This document shows positions 40,847 through 50,436 of a stretch of DNA of 64,000 nucleotides, in pieces. The stretch spans positions 34,130-98,129 of the forward strand of contig NZ_AZER01000008.1 in NCBI RefSeq assembly GCF_001436045.1, given 5' to 3'. The number at the start of each line of letters is the position of its first letter. Position 1 is the first letter of the stretch. The notes beneath the pieces are model-generated. The model did no database searches and had not been told where the DNA came from. It saw only the letters and a program-made list of their open reading frames with translations. This stretch comes from Limosilactobacillus frumenti DSM 13145 (GTDB lineage Bacteria > Bacillota > Bacilli > Lactobacillales > Lactobacillaceae). The position numbers and the translations under genes are program-made.

Positions 40847-41320
40847 ATGGCTAAAAAGGGTCGCCAACAAAAGAATGACAATTTAATTGCCCAAAACAAA
40901 AAAGCCCGCCATGATTACTTTGTTACCGACACTTATGAGGCAGGAATTGTTCTAACGGGAACGGAAATTAAGTCAGTTCGTGCCCACCGCGTCAGCTTAA
41001 AAGATGGCTTTGCTCAAATTCGTAACGGTGAGGCATGGTTGATGAACGTTCATATCAGTGAATATGATAATGGGACCTACTTTAACCAAGATCCCTTGCG
41101 CAACCGAAAATTATTGCTTCATAAAAAAGAAATTCATAAACTTACTGGTGCCTTACAAGATAAGGGAGTTACCTTAGTACCACTTAAAATGTACATTAAA
41201 CACGGGTATGCAAAGGTCCTCTTAGGACTTGCCAAGGGGAAGCATGAGTACGATAAACGTGAATCGATTAAGCGTCGGGAAACTAATCGTGAAATTGCGC
41301 GGGTTATGAAACACTATTAA
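40847..41320 (+). CDS. smpB: SsrA-binding protein SmpB
   Basis: SmpB binds tmRNA and delivers it to stalled ribosomes for trans-translation. The 157-residue protein has the OB-fold motifs [16 protein letters not shown] and the C-terminal basic tail [19 protein letters not shown]. Its partner ssrA lies at 57.1 kb in this window. ATGGAGGTG precedes the start. The coupling with rnr fits their joint role in clearing stalled complexes. Confidence 0.97.
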   Translation: MAKKGRQQKNDNLIAQNKKARHDYFVTDTYEAGIVLTGTEIKSVRAHRVSLKDGFAQIRNGEAWLMNVHISEYDNGTYFNQDPLRNRKLLLHKKEIHKLTGALQDKGVTLVPLKMYIKHGYAKVLLGLAKGKHEYDKRESIKRRETNREIARVMKHY

Positions 41321-41325
41321 AAAAG

Positions 41326-41370
41326 AAGCCCGTCAGGTTGACAATTAAATGCCAACTTGACGGGCTTTAA
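41326..41370. terminator. Bidirectional terminator after smpB
   Basis: AAGCCCGTCA and TGACGGGCTT form a 10-bp stem with an inner GTTG/CAAC-type pairing. It separates smpB from the convergent LOR gene. Confidence 0.88.
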
Positions 41371-41382
41371 AGAATTTAAACG

Positions 41383-41934
41383 CTAGTTGTGATTGCGAAA
41401 GCTCATACTAAATCCATCATCAATATCAGCGCGACGGCCCCAGCGAACCTTCAGGGGACTTCCTTGTTTCCGCCGGGCCCAATGTTGTAAAACAGAGGCT
41501 ACTAGTATTGCCAGGGGTTCGTCGGCTTCTTGGTTTACTTTCAGCTCATGGTAGTAGTCACCGGTGAATGCAACCGGTCGAATGGAAAAGACCTTTCGTT
41601 GCGCTTGAAAGACCCGGTATTTATCAGAAAATGGTGAACCCACCACGACCCAGTTCAAGCCACGAATGTAAATGACTTCGCGAAGAAAACCAAGCGATTT
41701 ACTGACGGTACCAACTTGATGTCGATTCAGGTAAAGGGCAAAACGAGGTAGGATACCGAAGCTTTGCTGTTTGACTTCCGCTAAGAGTTCGCCAGAAATC
41801 GAGTATAGCGAGAGAACATCATGCAGCATTCCCCATTTTCCCACTAGTAAGTAGCAGGACCGCCCTTGATAATCACGAATCACTGTAGTGCCGTGTAAGT
41901 CTGTGTCGTGGTCACGTAGGTATAGTAAACGCAT
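41383..41934 (-). CDS. LURP-one-related (LOR/YxjI) family protein
   Basis: The 183-residue protein has the LOR pattern: repeated beta strands such as [20 protein letters not shown], a central phospholipid-scramblase-like barrel and a C-terminal helix ([16 protein letters not shown]). The function of bacterial LOR proteins is unknown. AAGGAGG precedes the ATG. It is convergent with smpB and divergent from ung. Confidence 0.75.
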   Translation of the reverse strand: MRLLYLRDHDTDLHGTTVIRDYQGRSCYLLVGKWGMLHDVLSLYSISGELLAEVKQQSFGILPRFALYLNRHQVGTVSKSLGFLREVIYIRGLNWVVVGSPFSDKYRVFQAQRKVFSIRPVAFTGDYYHELKVNQEADEPLAILVASVLQHWARRKQGSPLKVRWGRRADIDDGFSMSFRNHN

Positions 41935-42080
41935 GGGTTCACCTCCTTAGGAGTTATTGCCTTAATTGTACCAGTTTAATTCCTAAAATCCTAATCGAAG
42001 GCAGTAAAATAAAACCGCTTTCATTTTCTATGTTGTTAGTGTTAACTTATGCTAAAATAATAGACGAGGTGCTAAGAATC

Positions 42081-42770
42081 GTGAAACAACTTATTCATAA
42101 TGATTGGTGGCCAATTCTCCAACCCCAATTTGAAAGTACATATTATGCACAACTGCATGATTTCCTAAAGGAAGAATATAGTCACCGGACAATTTATCCG
42201 GAAATGCATCATATTTTCCAAGCGTTTGAATGGACGCCATTTAGTAAGGTCAAGGTCGTTATTCTGGGCCAGGACCCTTACCATGGCCCTCACCAAGCGC
42301 ATGGATGCAGCTTTTCAGTTTTGCCAGGGGTTCCAGTTCCACCATCGCTCCAAAATATTTACAAGGAGTTACAGCGTGATGTTGGTTGTCATCCGGTTCA
42401 GCATGGTTACTTAAAAAAGTGGGCTGATCAGGGTGTATTGCTATTGAACTCAGTTTTAACCGTTCGGGCTGGTCAAGCTTTCTCGCATAAGGGACATGGC
42501 TGGGAACGATTGACTGACGCAGCAATTCATGCTTTATCAGAGCGCCCACAACCTGTTGTCTTCATTTTGTGGGGTCGTGCTGCGCGGGACAAGAAGAAGC
42601 TGATTAACCTCAAGACAAATATTGTCTTAGAATCAGCTCATCCTAGTCCTTTGTCAGCTAATCGTGGTTTCTTTGGCTCAAAGCCATTTTCTAAAACGAA
42701 CGAAGCACTTCGGGCGATGGGTGAAAAGCCGATCGATTGGCAATTGCCTGATCAGCCAACCGCTGAGTAA
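42081..42770 (+). CDS. ung: Uracil-DNA glycosylase, family 1
   Basis: Ung removes uracil from DNA. The 229-residue protein has the catalytic loop GQDPYHGP with Asp65, LLLNSVLTV, and [13 protein letters not shown] with the second catalytic residue. GTG at 42081 is chosen; the upstream open frame lacks a ribosome site and starts inside a promoter-like region (TGCTAAAAT). The conserved ung-pta-tsaE order continues downstream. Confidence 0.95.
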   Translation: MKQLIHNDWWPILQPQFESTYYAQLHDFLKEEYSHRTIYPEMHHIFQAFEWTPFSKVKVVILGQDPYHGPHQAHGCSFSVLPGVPVPPSLQNIYKELQRDVGCHPVQHGYLKKWADQGVLLLNSVLTVRAGQAFSHKGHGWERLTDAAIHALSERPQPVVFILWGRAARDKKKLINLKTNIVLESAHPSPLSANRGFFGSKPFSKTNEALRAMGEKPIDWQLPDQPTAE

Positions 42771-42802
42771 TTGTTTAGAACTATCGAAGGAGGTTCTTAT
42801 TG

Positions 42803-43777
42803 ATGAGTTTATTTAATGAGATTGCTGCTAAGGTAAAGGGAACTGATAAGACAATTGTGTTCCCAGAAGGGGCGGATAAGCGTGTCCTGGGCGCTGCTGT
42901 TCGTCTGAAGAAGGACGACATTGTGGAACCAATCCTGTTAGGAAAGCAGGCAGACATTGATAAGACTGCTGCTGATAATAACTTTGATTTAACTGGATTA
43001 CAAATTATCGATCCTGAAAACTACCCAGCAGAAGATAAGAAGGCAATGTTTGACGCATTGTTGGAGCGTCGGAAGGGTAAGAATACTCCTGAACAAGTAA
43101 CCGAGATGCTGAAGGATGTTTCCTACTTCGGTACCATGTTGGTTTACATGGGTAAGGCTGATGGAATGGTTTCTGGTGCCGTTCACTCCACTGGTTCTAC
43201 TGTTCGTCCAGCATTACAAATCGTTAAGACTAAGCCAGGTGTTCACCGGATTAGCGGGGCCTTCTTAATGCAGAAGGGTGACCAACGGTACATTTTTGCT
43301 GATTGTGCTATCAATATTGAACTTGACGCCCCAACGATGGCTGAAGTGGCTGTTCAAAGTGCTGCTACTGCCAAGCTATTTGGAATTGATCCAAAGGTTG
43401 CCTTGTTAAGCTTCTCTACTAAGGGCTCTGCTAAGGGTGATATGGTTACGAAGGTTGCCGATGCGACCGCCAAGGTTCATGAAATGGAACCAGATTTGCC
43501 AGCAGATGGTGAATTACAATTCGATGCGGCCTTTGTTCCTGAAGTTGGTGCTTTAAAGGCACCTGGTTCCAAGGTTGCAGGTCACGCTAATGTCTTCATC
43601 TTCCCTAGCTTGGAAGCCGGTAACATTGGTTACAAGATTGCCCAACGGTTTGGTGGATTTACCGCTGTTGGTCCAATCCTTCAAGGATTGAATGCCCCAA
43701 TTGCCGACTTGTCACGGGGATGCAATGAGGATGATGTTTACAAGGTTGCCATGATTACTGCTGCGCAAGCACTATAG
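42803..43777 (+). CDS. pta: Phosphate acetyltransferase
   Basis: Pta interconverts acetyl-CoA and acetyl phosphate. In heterofermenters it serves the reduction of acetyl phosphate to ethanol or the reverse route from pyruvate. The 324-residue protein shows FPEGADKRVLGAA, GMVSGAVHSTGSTVRPALQI and the C-terminal RFGGFTAVGPILQGL. AAGGAGGT lies 8 nt before ATG 42803. Codon use is fairly biased, suggesting good expression. It follows ung by 32 bp. Confidence 0.96.
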   Translation: MSLFNEIAAKVKGTDKTIVFPEGADKRVLGAAVRLKKDDIVEPILLGKQADIDKTAADNNFDLTGLQIIDPENYPAEDKKAMFDALLERRKGKNTPEQVTEMLKDVSYFGTMLVYMGKADGMVSGAVHSTGSTVRPALQIVKTKPGVHRISGAFLMQKGDQRYIFADCAINIELDAPTMAEVAVQSAATAKLFGIDPKVALLSFSTKGSAKGDMVTKVADATAKVHEMEPDLPADGELQFDAAFVPEVGALKAPGSKVAGHANVFIFPSLEAGNIGYKIAQRFGGFTAVGPILQGLNAPIADLSRGCNEDDVYKVAMITAAQAL

Positions 43778-43801
43778 GTCAACTAATAATTTAAATATAA
43801 T

Positions 43802-43833
43802 AAGAGTCTCTCTGAATGGAGAGGCTCTTTTAA
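43802..43833 (+). terminator. Terminator after pta
   Basis: AAGAG/CTCTT and CTCTC/GAGAG pair (one mismatch on each side) around a 6-nt loop, followed by TTTTAATATT. Confidence 0.82.
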
Positions 43834-43900
43834 TATTATTGTGTAAAATTAGGGTATGCTATCATTAATAATAAACAGAAGTCACCAAGGAGGGAGAATG

Positions 43901-44359
43901 GTGAAAAAAGTATTGATGAATAGCCGTGAGGAAACAATTAATCTCGGTACTAAAATCGGTCGTAAGTTGCAGGCTGGCGATGTGCTGGTCTTGGATGGTG
44001 ATTTGGGAGCCGGGAAGACGACTTTTACTAAAGGCTTAGCACTAGGACTCAAAATACCGGACTTAATTAAGAGCCCTACCTTCACGATTATTCGAGAGTA
44101 TCATGACGGACGGTTGCCACTGTACCACATGGACGCTTATCGTCTTGAAAATGGTGGTGCTGAAGATTTAGGACTGGAAGAATATTTTGATAGTGATGGA
44201 GTTAGTGTTGTTGAATGGGCGCAGTTTGTCGAAGATGAATTGCCAGCTGAGTTTTTGGCTATTCATTTCCGCCGTACGGATGATGAAAATAAACGGGTAT
44301 TAATTTTTGAACCTCATGGCCATCACTTTGAACAATTGGTAAAGGAACAGGTGAACTAA
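43901..44359 (+). CDS. tsaE: tRNA threonylcarbamoyladenosine biosynthesis ATPase TsaE
   Basis: TsaE is the ATPase that supports TsaB-TsaD in making t6A37 of ANN-reading tRNAs. The 152-residue protein has Walker A GDLGAGKTTFTKGLA near 33, SPTFTI and YHMDAYRL. I prefer GTG 43901 to the ATG three bases earlier because AAGGAGGG ends at 43894. TsaB and TsaD are not in the window. The next gene starts immediately after its stop. Confidence 0.94.
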   Translation: MKKVLMNSREETINLGTKIGRKLQAGDVLVLDGDLGAGKTTFTKGLALGLKIPDLIKSPTFTIIREYHDGRLPLYHMDAYRLENGGAEDLGLEEYFDSDGVSVVEWAQFVEDELPAEFLAIHFRRTDDENKRVLIFEPHGHHFEQLVKEQVN

Positions 44360-44848
44360 GTGTCATCAACGGTTGAACTAAAATTAGCAGAGCACGAGGA
44401 TGCTGCTAACATCCTTGCCTTTCTTCAGCAGGCAAAGACGGAGACGGACGCTATTACTATCCCCCACCTTGAGCGGGTTACTGCTCAAGAAGAATCACGG
44501 AACATCGATGAAATTAATCAATCCGATGACTGTGTCATTATGCTTGCAATGTTAGATGATCACCTCGTTGGTATGGTGACAGTGATGAAGACTAGTGCTA
44601 AAACTAAAACCGGGGAGCTGGGGGTTGTTGTAGCTAAAAAATATTGGCATAACGGAATTGGTCAAATGTTGGTCGATGAAGCTGAGTACTGGTTTACGCA
44701 TTACAGTAGTTTGCAGCATATGAACCTAACTGTTTATGAAGATAATGTGCCAGCAATTAATTTGTACCGGAAGATGAATTTTGTTGTCACGAAGCATGTA
44801 CACATTAATGGACAGGCGTCATTGCAAATGGATTATCAACCTAGTTAA
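44360..44848 (+). CDS. GNAT family N-acetyltransferase
   Basis: The 162-residue protein has the GNAT fold with the acetyl-CoA loop VVAKKYWHNGIGQMLVDEA near 90-108 and the C-terminal YEDNVPAINLYRKMNF. It starts with GTG directly after the tsaE stop and is therefore translationally coupled. RimI, the ribosomal protein acetyltransferase, is often in tsa operons, but this protein lacks enough RimI-specific pattern to name it. Confidence 0.85.
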   Translation: MSSTVELKLAEHEDAANILAFLQQAKTETDAITIPHLERVTAQEESRNIDEINQSDDCVIMLAMLDDHLVGMVTVMKTSAKTKTGELGVVVAKKYWHNGIGQMLVDEAEYWFTHYSSLQHMNLTVYEDNVPAINLYRKMNFVVTKHVHINGQASLQMDYQPS

Positions 44849-44900
44849 AAATGAAGCCAGAAAATAACCTGCTGTTAATTGAGAATCTGTAAAAAATTAG

Positions 44901-44941
44901 AGGCTGGGAAGCGACTAAAGTAGCTCCTCAACCTCTTTTTC
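44901..44941. terminator. Terminator between the GNAT gene and the PAS gene
   Basis: AGAGG/CCTCT closes an imperfect stem (TG/CA, AGC/GCT inside) followed by TTTTTCTT on the plus strand. The minus side has a weaker T stretch. Confidence 0.62.
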
Positions 44942-45361
44942 TTAATGCTTAAAGATTTGTTTGACGTTCCGCCAGAATGCACCACGTTCTTGATGTCCAC
45001 TAACATCTTGTGTCACTTCGACACATCCAATGTATTTGCCATCGTCATTATGAAGGGCGTAGAAGGCAATATTAACAGGCCGATCATGATAATGAATCAT
45101 GATACTAATTTGACCACGTTTACCGTCGTGCATTTCCTTCAATACTTGCTTGACTCGTCCTTGACTATGGCCCGGATGAACTTCCAGAACATGTTTGCCT
45201 AAGTCATCGTCAGTTCGGGCGAACAGACGATGACGATTGGCGGATGACCACCGGACAATATCGTTTTCATCAATGAGGTCAAACTCTTCAGGGATCGTTT
45301 TGAAAATGGCATTCAATTGATCCAGCGACATGCTTCCACCTTGCAAAGTGATTTTATCCAT
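44942..45361 (-). CDS. Single PAS-domain protein
   Basis: The 139-residue protein is almost only a PAS domain (about 10-125: IPEEFDLIDENDIVRWSS, then HPGHSQGRVKQVL and GKYIGCVEVTQDV), resembling the PAS part of DUF438/hemerythrin sensor proteins. No kinase, cyclase or DNA-binding output follows, so it may act through a partner. The pattern RxxGKHVLEVHPGHS is seen in PAS domains that bind haem or flavin, but the ligand cannot be told. AAAGGAGG precedes the ATG. It lies 18 bp after the exonuclease gene in one operon. Confidence 0.78.
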   Translation of the reverse strand: MDKITLQGGSMSLDQLNAIFKTIPEEFDLIDENDIVRWSSANRHRLFARTDDDLGKHVLEVHPGHSQGRVKQVLKEMHDGKRGQISIMIHYHDRPVNIAFYALHNDDGKYIGCVEVTQDVSGHQERGAFWRNVKQIFKH

Positions 45362-45379
45362 TCTTTATCCTCCTTTTAA

Positions 45380-45916
45380 TTAACCGAACATTTTGATGAA
45401 AGGCTTGATTTGCTGACTACCAAATTGGGTGTCTTGGTAGATCAGAATATTTGCACATGCCTGAGCGTCATCAAGGGCGTTGTGATGGTGGTGCAGGTCG
45501 ATTTGCAAGGCATCACATACCGTATTCAGCTTATAATTACTTAATCCTGGAATAAGCTTGCGAGAAGTTTTCACCGTATCTAATGTTTGGTAAACCGGTG
45601 GTTCAATCTCATAATGCTCAAGGGTCCGTTTAAGCACGCTATTATCAAAGCTATTATTATGAGCGATTACCAACTGGTCGGGTGTATAAAATGATTTGAT
45701 ATGCTGCCAAACTTTCGGGAAAGTTGGTGCATCTGCAACGTCCTCTTCGTGAATACCGTGGATTTGAATATTGCGCCAATTAAAATCAGTCTGCGGATTA
45801 ATTAAAGAGTAAAATTCGTCCACAATCTTACTATTGCGGACAATTGTTAGGGCTAATGAACAAGCACTAAACCGTTTTCCGTTTGCGGTTTCGAAATCCA
45901 TTGCAATAAAATTCAC
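45380..45916 (-). CDS. DEDDh 3'-5' exonuclease (DnaQ-like)
   Basis: The 178-residue protein is a stand-alone epsilon-type exonuclease: exo I MDFETANG (Asp7, Glu9), exo II AHNNSFDNSVL, exo III HHHNALDDAQACA. Replication proofreading in these bacteria is within PolC, so this enzyme likely trims DNA or RNA ends elsewhere. The start is GTG at 45916 after GGGAGG. It leads a two-gene operon with the PAS protein. Confidence 0.88.
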   Translation of the reverse strand: MNFIAMDFETANGKRFSACSLALTIVRNSKIVDEFYSLINPQTDFNWRNIQIHGIHEEDVADAPTFPKVWQHIKSFYTPDQLVIAHNNSFDNSVLKRTLEHYEIEPPVYQTLDTVKTSRKLIPGLSNYKLNTVCDALQIDLHHHHNALDDAQACANILIYQDTQFGSQQIKPFIKMFG

Positions 45917-46064
45917 CGCGGTCAGCCTCCCATAAAATAATTGTAACTACCTTATTTTACCGGGAAAGAAGCATTAGTGCAATTTTCGTGATTGCGTGAA
46001 GCAAGCTAATATCAGGTAAAAATGATACAATATGAACAGCTTAAATAATAAAGGACGATAAGTA

Positions 46065-46958
46065 ATGATCAATTTAACTGATAAATTTCCAGATATTAAA
46101 ATCTTGCAGGATGAACCACTGTCGAAATATACGTTTACCCATACTGGCGGCAACGCTGACTGGTTGGCGTTCCCAACAGAAGTAAACCAAGTGAAACGAC
46201 TGGTTGAATTTGCAAACAAAAATTCATTAGCGGTAACTGTATTGGGCAATGCTAGTAATCTAATTGTTAAGGATGGTGGGATTGCCGACCTGACCATCAT
46301 TTTGACGGGGATGAATAAAATTACCGTTAACGGCAATGATGTTACGGCACAAGCTGGTGCAGCGTACATTGAGACTACGAAGGTTGCCCGGGATCATAGC
46401 CTGACGGGGATTGAATTTGCCGCTGGTATCCCAGGCAGCATTGGTGGAGCGATCTTTATGAACGCTGGTGCCTATGGTGGTGAAACGGAAAACGTGGTGT
46501 CCAAGGCGACAATCATGTTGCCTGATGGCACGATTACGAGTTTAAATCACGATCGGTTAGACTTCGGTTACCGTCACTGCAGCGTGCAAGATAACCATGG
46601 GATCGTACTGGATGCCACTTTTGCCCTTAAGCCGGGTGATAAAGAGGCCATTACTGCTCAAATGGATGATCTTAATGCACGCCGGGCGGCTAAGCAACCA
46701 CTGGACTTGCCATCCTGTGGTAGTGTTTTCAAGCGACCAAAGGGTTACTTTGCCGGTAAGCTGATTCATGATGCCGGTTTGCAAGGCTACACATCTGGTG
46801 GTGCTCAAGTTTCTACAAAGCATGCAGGATTCATTGTTAATATCAATAATGGGACCGCAACGGATTATTTGAATGTTATTCATCACGTGCAAAAGACCGT
46901 CAAAGACAAGTTTGGCGTTAGTTTAGAAACGGAAGTCCGTATCATCGGGCGGGACTAG
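46065..46958 (+). CDS. murB: UDP-N-acetylenolpyruvoylglucosamine reductase
   Basis: MurB makes UDP-MurNAc with FAD and NADPH. The 297-residue protein is the type II (shorter) form with FAD-binding [13 protein letters not shown] near 58, [20 protein letters not shown] near 125, and catalytic serine in SCGSVFKRP near 222. An extended -10 (TGATACAAT) lies at 46023-46031. It ends at a good terminator, apart from the cdaA operon. Confidence 0.96.
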   Translation: MINLTDKFPDIKILQDEPLSKYTFTHTGGNADWLAFPTEVNQVKRLVEFANKNSLAVTVLGNASNLIVKDGGIADLTIILTGMNKITVNGNDVTAQAGAAYIETTKVARDHSLTGIEFAAGIPGSIGGAIFMNAGAYGGETENVVSKATIMLPDGTITSLNHDRLDFGYRHCSVQDNHGIVLDATFALKPGDKEAITAQMDDLNARRAAKQPLDLPSCGSVFKRPKGYFAGKLIHDAGLQGYTSGGAQVSTKHAGFIVNINNGTATDYLNVIHHVQKTVKDKFGVSLETEVRIIGRD

Positions 46959-46976
46959 CGAAGATCGGTTCTACTA

Positions 46977-47006
46977 TCATGGCGATAGTAGAACCATTTT
47001 GTTTTA
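46977..47006 (+). terminator. Terminator after murB
   Basis: GGTTCTACTATC and GATAGTAGAACC form a perfect 12-bp stem, followed by ATTTTGTTTT. Confidence 0.88.
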
Positions 47007-47082
47007 AATCATCATGGTTGGGGATGGTCGTTCTGGTATAAAATGATATAATGTTATCGTGATTTAGAGGATGGTGAAAAAT

Positions 47083-47934
47083 ATGTCAGCTATTGCGGCG
47101 CTGTTTACGTGGCAAAATTTCATTCACTTAATTGATATCCTCGTAATTTGGTTCTTAATTTACGAACTACTGTTGCTGATTCGGGGGACACGAGCTGTTC
47201 AGTTATTCCGGGGAATTATTATCATCATTTTGGTAAAAGTTGTTTCCTGGTATATTGGCTTGAGCACCGTCTCCTGGATAATGGATCAGATTATTAACTG
47301 GGGTGTCATTGCAATCGTGGTGATTTTTCAGCCAGAAATTCGGCGGGGCCTTGAGCATTTAGGCCGGGGATCACTCTTTGCACGTAATCAAACTGCTAAT
47401 GAGACTGAAGAGGAAACGATTAAGCAACTCGATCAGGCTATTCAATACATGTCAAAACGACGGATTGGTGCCCTGATTAGTATTGAAATGAAGACTGGAC
47501 TGGAGGAGTATATTGAAACTGGGATTCCGTTAGATGCGGATATTTCGGGAGCACTACTCATCAATACTTTTATTCCGAATACGCCACTTCATGATGGCGC
47601 GGTCATTATTAAAAATAATCGAATTGCCGTTGCTGCTGCTTATTTGCCATTGTCTGACAGTAAGCTAATTCCAAAAGAGTTAGGGACCCGGCACCGGGCC
47701 GCTGTCGGCATTAGTGAAGTAACTGATGCTTTGACGATTGTTATTTCAGAAGAAACTGGCGAGGTTTCTATTACAAAAGATAATGAATTGATCCGTAACA
47801 TGTCGCAAAATGATTATCTGAAGTTCTTACGTGCTCAGTTATATAACCATGATGCTGACAGTAACAACAGCGTTCTAACACATCTGGTGTCATTCTTTAG
47901 TCGTGGAGGAGGTGGCCGTCATGGGCAAAAATAG
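47083..47934 (+). CDS. cdaA: Diadenylate cyclase CdaA
   Basis: CdaA makes c-di-AMP from two ATP at the membrane. The 283-residue protein has three N-terminal membrane segments (to about residue 75) and the DAC domain with the catalytic DGA in LHDGAVII and the RHR motif GTRHRAA. c-di-AMP controls potassium and osmolyte uptake, including KimA-type importers such as the one at the left edge of the window. ATG 47083 has AGAGGATGG upstream; an earlier ATG at 47071 overlaps that site. cdaR overlaps its end by 14 bp. Confidence 0.95.
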   Translation: MSAIAALFTWQNFIHLIDILVIWFLIYELLLLIRGTRAVQLFRGIIIIILVKVVSWYIGLSTVSWIMDQIINWGVIAIVVIFQPEIRRGLEHLGRGSLFARNQTANETEEETIKQLDQAIQYMSKRRIGALISIEMKTGLEEYIETGIPLDADISGALLINTFIPNTPLHDGAVIIKNNRIAVAAAYLPLSDSKLIPKELGTRHRAAVGISEVTDALTIVISEETGEVSITKDNELIRNMSQNDYLKFLRAQLYNHDADSNNSVLTHLVSFFSRGGGGRHGQK

Positions 47935-48748
47935 TGGTGGCTTCTTCAATAATAAGTGGTTTCTGCGTCTAACGTCATTAGCACTCGCTTTGTTCCTATT
48001 TTTCTACGTTAATAATAGTGGTAATGGTTTTTTACGTCAGAATACCAGGAACCATGACCAAAGTAGTGCATTGATGTCTGATAAGACTGCAACAATCAAA
48101 ATGCCTTTAGACATTACTAGTAATGATAATTATGTAGTGACTGGCTATCCTAAGACGGTTAAGGTTAAAGTTACTGGGCCGTCAGCATTGGTAACAACGA
48201 CAGTTAATACCCAGAATTTCAAAGCTTACATTGATCTAAGTAAGGTTAGCGTCGGTAAGCACCGGGTGCCAGTAAAAACAGCGGGACTGAATTCGGAACT
48301 AAATGCTGAAGTTAGTCCCAAATACGTGACCGTAAATGTTCAGCCAAGACGGACGATTACAATGAAAGTTAGTGTTCGGTTAAGTAGCCACGACTTAAAG
48401 AATGGGTACACAGTGGGTGATCCACGAACAGACATTGGCACCGTTCAGATTACCGGTTCACGTAGTCAAGTTGATCGGGTGGCCCGCGTGGTTGCATTCG
48501 TTGCTATGCCAGATAAAGCAACCAGTGATATTCACCGTCAAGTTACCCTTCAAGCATTGGATAAAAATGGTCAAACTTTAAATGTGGTCATTGAACCGGC
48601 AACCACGAATGTCACTATTCCAATTAATGGAAGTGCTGATAACAATAATTCTTCCATTTCATCATCAAGCAGTAAACACGCAAGTAGTGATGAATCGGTT
48701 GCCACAATGAGTTCAAGCAGTGCGAGTTCAAGCACTGATAATCAATAG
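47921..48748 (+). CDS. cdaR: YbbR-domain protein CdaR, regulator of CdaA
   Basis: The 275-residue protein has one N-terminal membrane segment (about 18-32), extracytoplasmic YbbR repeats (about 55-240) and a serine-rich tail. CdaR binds CdaA and tunes its activity. GGAGGAGG lies 9 nt before ATG 47921. The operon cdaA-cdaR-glmM is conserved in Firmicutes; GlmM also binds and inhibits CdaA, linking c-di-AMP to wall precursor supply. Confidence 0.93.
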   Translation: MGKNSGGFFNNKWFLRLTSLALALFLFFYVNNSGNGFLRQNTRNHDQSSALMSDKTATIKMPLDITSNDNYVVTGYPKTVKVKVTGPSALVTTTVNTQNFKAYIDLSKVSVGKHRVPVKTAGLNSELNAEVSPKYVTVNVQPRRTITMKVSVRLSSHDLKNGYTVGDPRTDIGTVQITGSRSQVDRVARVVAFVAMPDKATSDIHRQVTLQALDKNGQTLNVVIEPATTNVTIPINGSADNNNSSISSSSSKHASSDESVATMSSSSASSSTDNQ

Positions 48749-48776
48749 TAAAGTGATTAAAGGAGTTTAAAATAAC

Positions 48777-50132
48777 ATGAAATTAAAATATTTTGGTACA
48801 GATGGAGTACGGGGAGTTGCAAATGAGGATCTCAGTCCGGAACTGGCTTTTCGCGTTGGTCGTGCTGGTGGCTACGTTTTAACTCGGCATTCTGAAAGGA
48901 AGCAGCCACAGGTGTTGGTTTCGCGTGATACCCGTATTTCCGGACAAATGCTAGAGAATGCATTAGTTGCTGGTTTGTTATCCGTTGGTATTGAGGTTTT
49001 ACGCTTAGGTGTCGTTACTACGCCTGGTGTTGCTTACTTGGTACGAGCTCAAGAAGCAGATGCTGGGGTAATGATCACGGCGTCTCATAATCCAATTAAG
49101 TATAACGGTATCAAATATTTTGGTGGTGATGGTTTTAAACTATCTGACGACCTAGAATATGAGATTGAACAATTGCTAGATGCTGACGAGGATAAGTTGC
49201 CACGTCCTTCGGATAAGGGATTAGGGACGGTTGCTGACTACCACGAAGGGGCATTGAAGTACACTTCGTTCTTGGAACAGACCGTTGCTAGTGACTTATC
49301 TGGATTAAAAGTGGTTGTCGATGCTGCTAATGGTGCCACGAGTGGGTTTGTCTCCAATCTTTTTGCTGATATGAATGTTGATTTTGTACCAATTCATGCT
49401 CAGCCAAATGGCCTTAACACTAACTTGCACTGTGGGTCAACTCATCCAGAAAGCTTACAAAAAGCAGTTGTTGATAATCAAGCCGACCTTGGTTTGGCGT
49501 TTGACGGTGATGGTGACCGGTGTATTGCTGTTGATAATGAAGGTCACTTAGTCGATGGTGATAAAATTATGTACATTTGTGGTCATCACATGGATGAGCA
49601 GGGACTCCTTAAAAAGGATACGGTTGTGACAACCGTAATGAGTAACCTGGGAATGTACAAAGCTTTGGAAGCACACGGGATGAAGAGTGTAAAGACCAAA
49701 GTTGGTGATCGGTATGTTGTTGAAGAAATGCTTAAGAATGGTTATAACCTTGGTGGCGAGCAATCAGGGCATATCATTTTCCTTGACTACAACACTACCG
49801 GTGATGGAATGTTGACTGCTTTACAATTACTGTCAGTGATCAAAGAAACTGGCAAGTCTTTAAAGGAATTGGCTGCTGATGTAACGACCTACCCACAGGA
49901 ACTGGTTAATATTAAGGTTGCTGACAAGGAAGCTGCCATGGCTAACCAAGATCTGCAGCAAGTGATTGCCAAAGTTGAGGGTAAGATGAATGGTGATGGT
50001 CGTGTGTTAGTTCGACCAAGTGGAACAGAACCGCTGCTACGGATTATGGCAGAAGCGGCTACTCCTGAGTTAGTACATCAGTATGTTGAAGAAATTGCTG
50101 ATGTTGCTCGGCGTGAATTAGAAGTGAAATAA
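48777..50132 (+). CDS. glmM: Phosphoglucosamine mutase
   Basis: GlmM converts glucosamine 6-phosphate to glucosamine 1-phosphate for UDP-GlcNAc. The 451-residue protein has FGTDGVRG at 5-12, the phosphoserine loop [14 protein letters not shown] near 99, [11 protein letters not shown] near 243 and [10 protein letters not shown] near 411. AAAGGAG precedes the ATG. It is the third gene of the cda operon and is followed by a strong terminator before glmS. Confidence 0.97.
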   Translation: MKLKYFGTDGVRGVANEDLSPELAFRVGRAGGYVLTRHSERKQPQVLVSRDTRISGQMLENALVAGLLSVGIEVLRLGVVTTPGVAYLVRAQEADAGVMITASHNPIKYNGIKYFGGDGFKLSDDLEYEIEQLLDADEDKLPRPSDKGLGTVADYHEGALKYTSFLEQTVASDLSGLKVVVDAANGATSGFVSNLFADMNVDFVPIHAQPNGLNTNLHCGSTHPESLQKAVVDNQADLGLAFDGDGDRCIAVDNEGHLVDGDKIMYICGHHMDEQGLLKKDTVVTTVMSNLGMYKALEAHGMKSVKTKVGDRYVVEEMLKNGYNLGGEQSGHIIFLDYNTTGDGMLTALQLLSVIKETGKSLKELAADVTTYPQELVNIKVADKEAAMANQDLQQVIAKVEGKMNGDGRVLVRPSGTEPLLRIMAEAATPELVHQYVEEIADVARRELEVK

Positions 50133-50187
50133 TCAAAATTCGCGATGAGATAGAATGAGATTATTAGTTTAAAACTCTCGTAAGTGT

Positions 50188-50237
50188 AAATAGGTCTCTA
50201 GCATTCGACGATGTGTCGAGCGCTGGGGACCTATTTT
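50188..50237 (+). terminator. Terminator after glmM
   Basis: AAATAGGTC/GACCTATTT closes a long hairpin continued by an imperfect TCTAGC/GCTGGG and TCGAC/GTCGA, ending in TTTTAG. Confidence 0.85.
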
Positions 50238-50257
50238 AGTACTGCGGTATTTTTTAT

Positions 50258-50293
50258 AAAAAAGAGGCCCAGTAATTTCCAGTCCGTTGGGCC
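50258..50293 (-). terminator. Orphan minus-strand terminator upstream of glmS
   Basis: On the minus strand GGCCCA and TGGGCC pair around a 16-nt loop, followed by CTTTTTT. No minus-strand gene is visible to its right before glmS, so it may end an unknown short transcript or be a remnant. Confidence 0.6.
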
Positions 50294-50327
50294 ACTATTA
50301 ATACCTAGACCAATTGAGTGAAGATCA

Positions 50328-50356
50328 TTGACATCCAATTTAAAGAACGGTACTAT
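50328..50356 (+). promoter_or_regulatory. Candidate glmS promoter
   Basis: Consensus TTGACA and TACTAT are separated by 17 bp; TATACT three bases further is an alternative -10. I see no glmS ribozyme core in the 80-nt leader. Confidence 0.62.
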
Positions 50357-50436
50357 ACTTTATAGTCGCAAAGAATTGGAATGAAATTAAGTTATCTATA
50401 CCAATTTTTAATATTAATGAATAAGGGATGAATAAT

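Noticed and set aside
40452..40854. Open frames of 112 and 125 codons near the end of rnr
   Set aside because: They arise from the CGT/CAT-rich RNase R tail read in other frames; no start signals.
50240..50400. Minus-strand open stretch before glmS as a small gene
   Set aside because: It lacks a start with a ribosome site and would run through the minus-strand terminator before its stop codon.
50357..50436. glmS ribozyme in the glmS leader
   Set aside because: The leader is only about 80 nt and AT-rich; I see none of the ribozyme core pairings.
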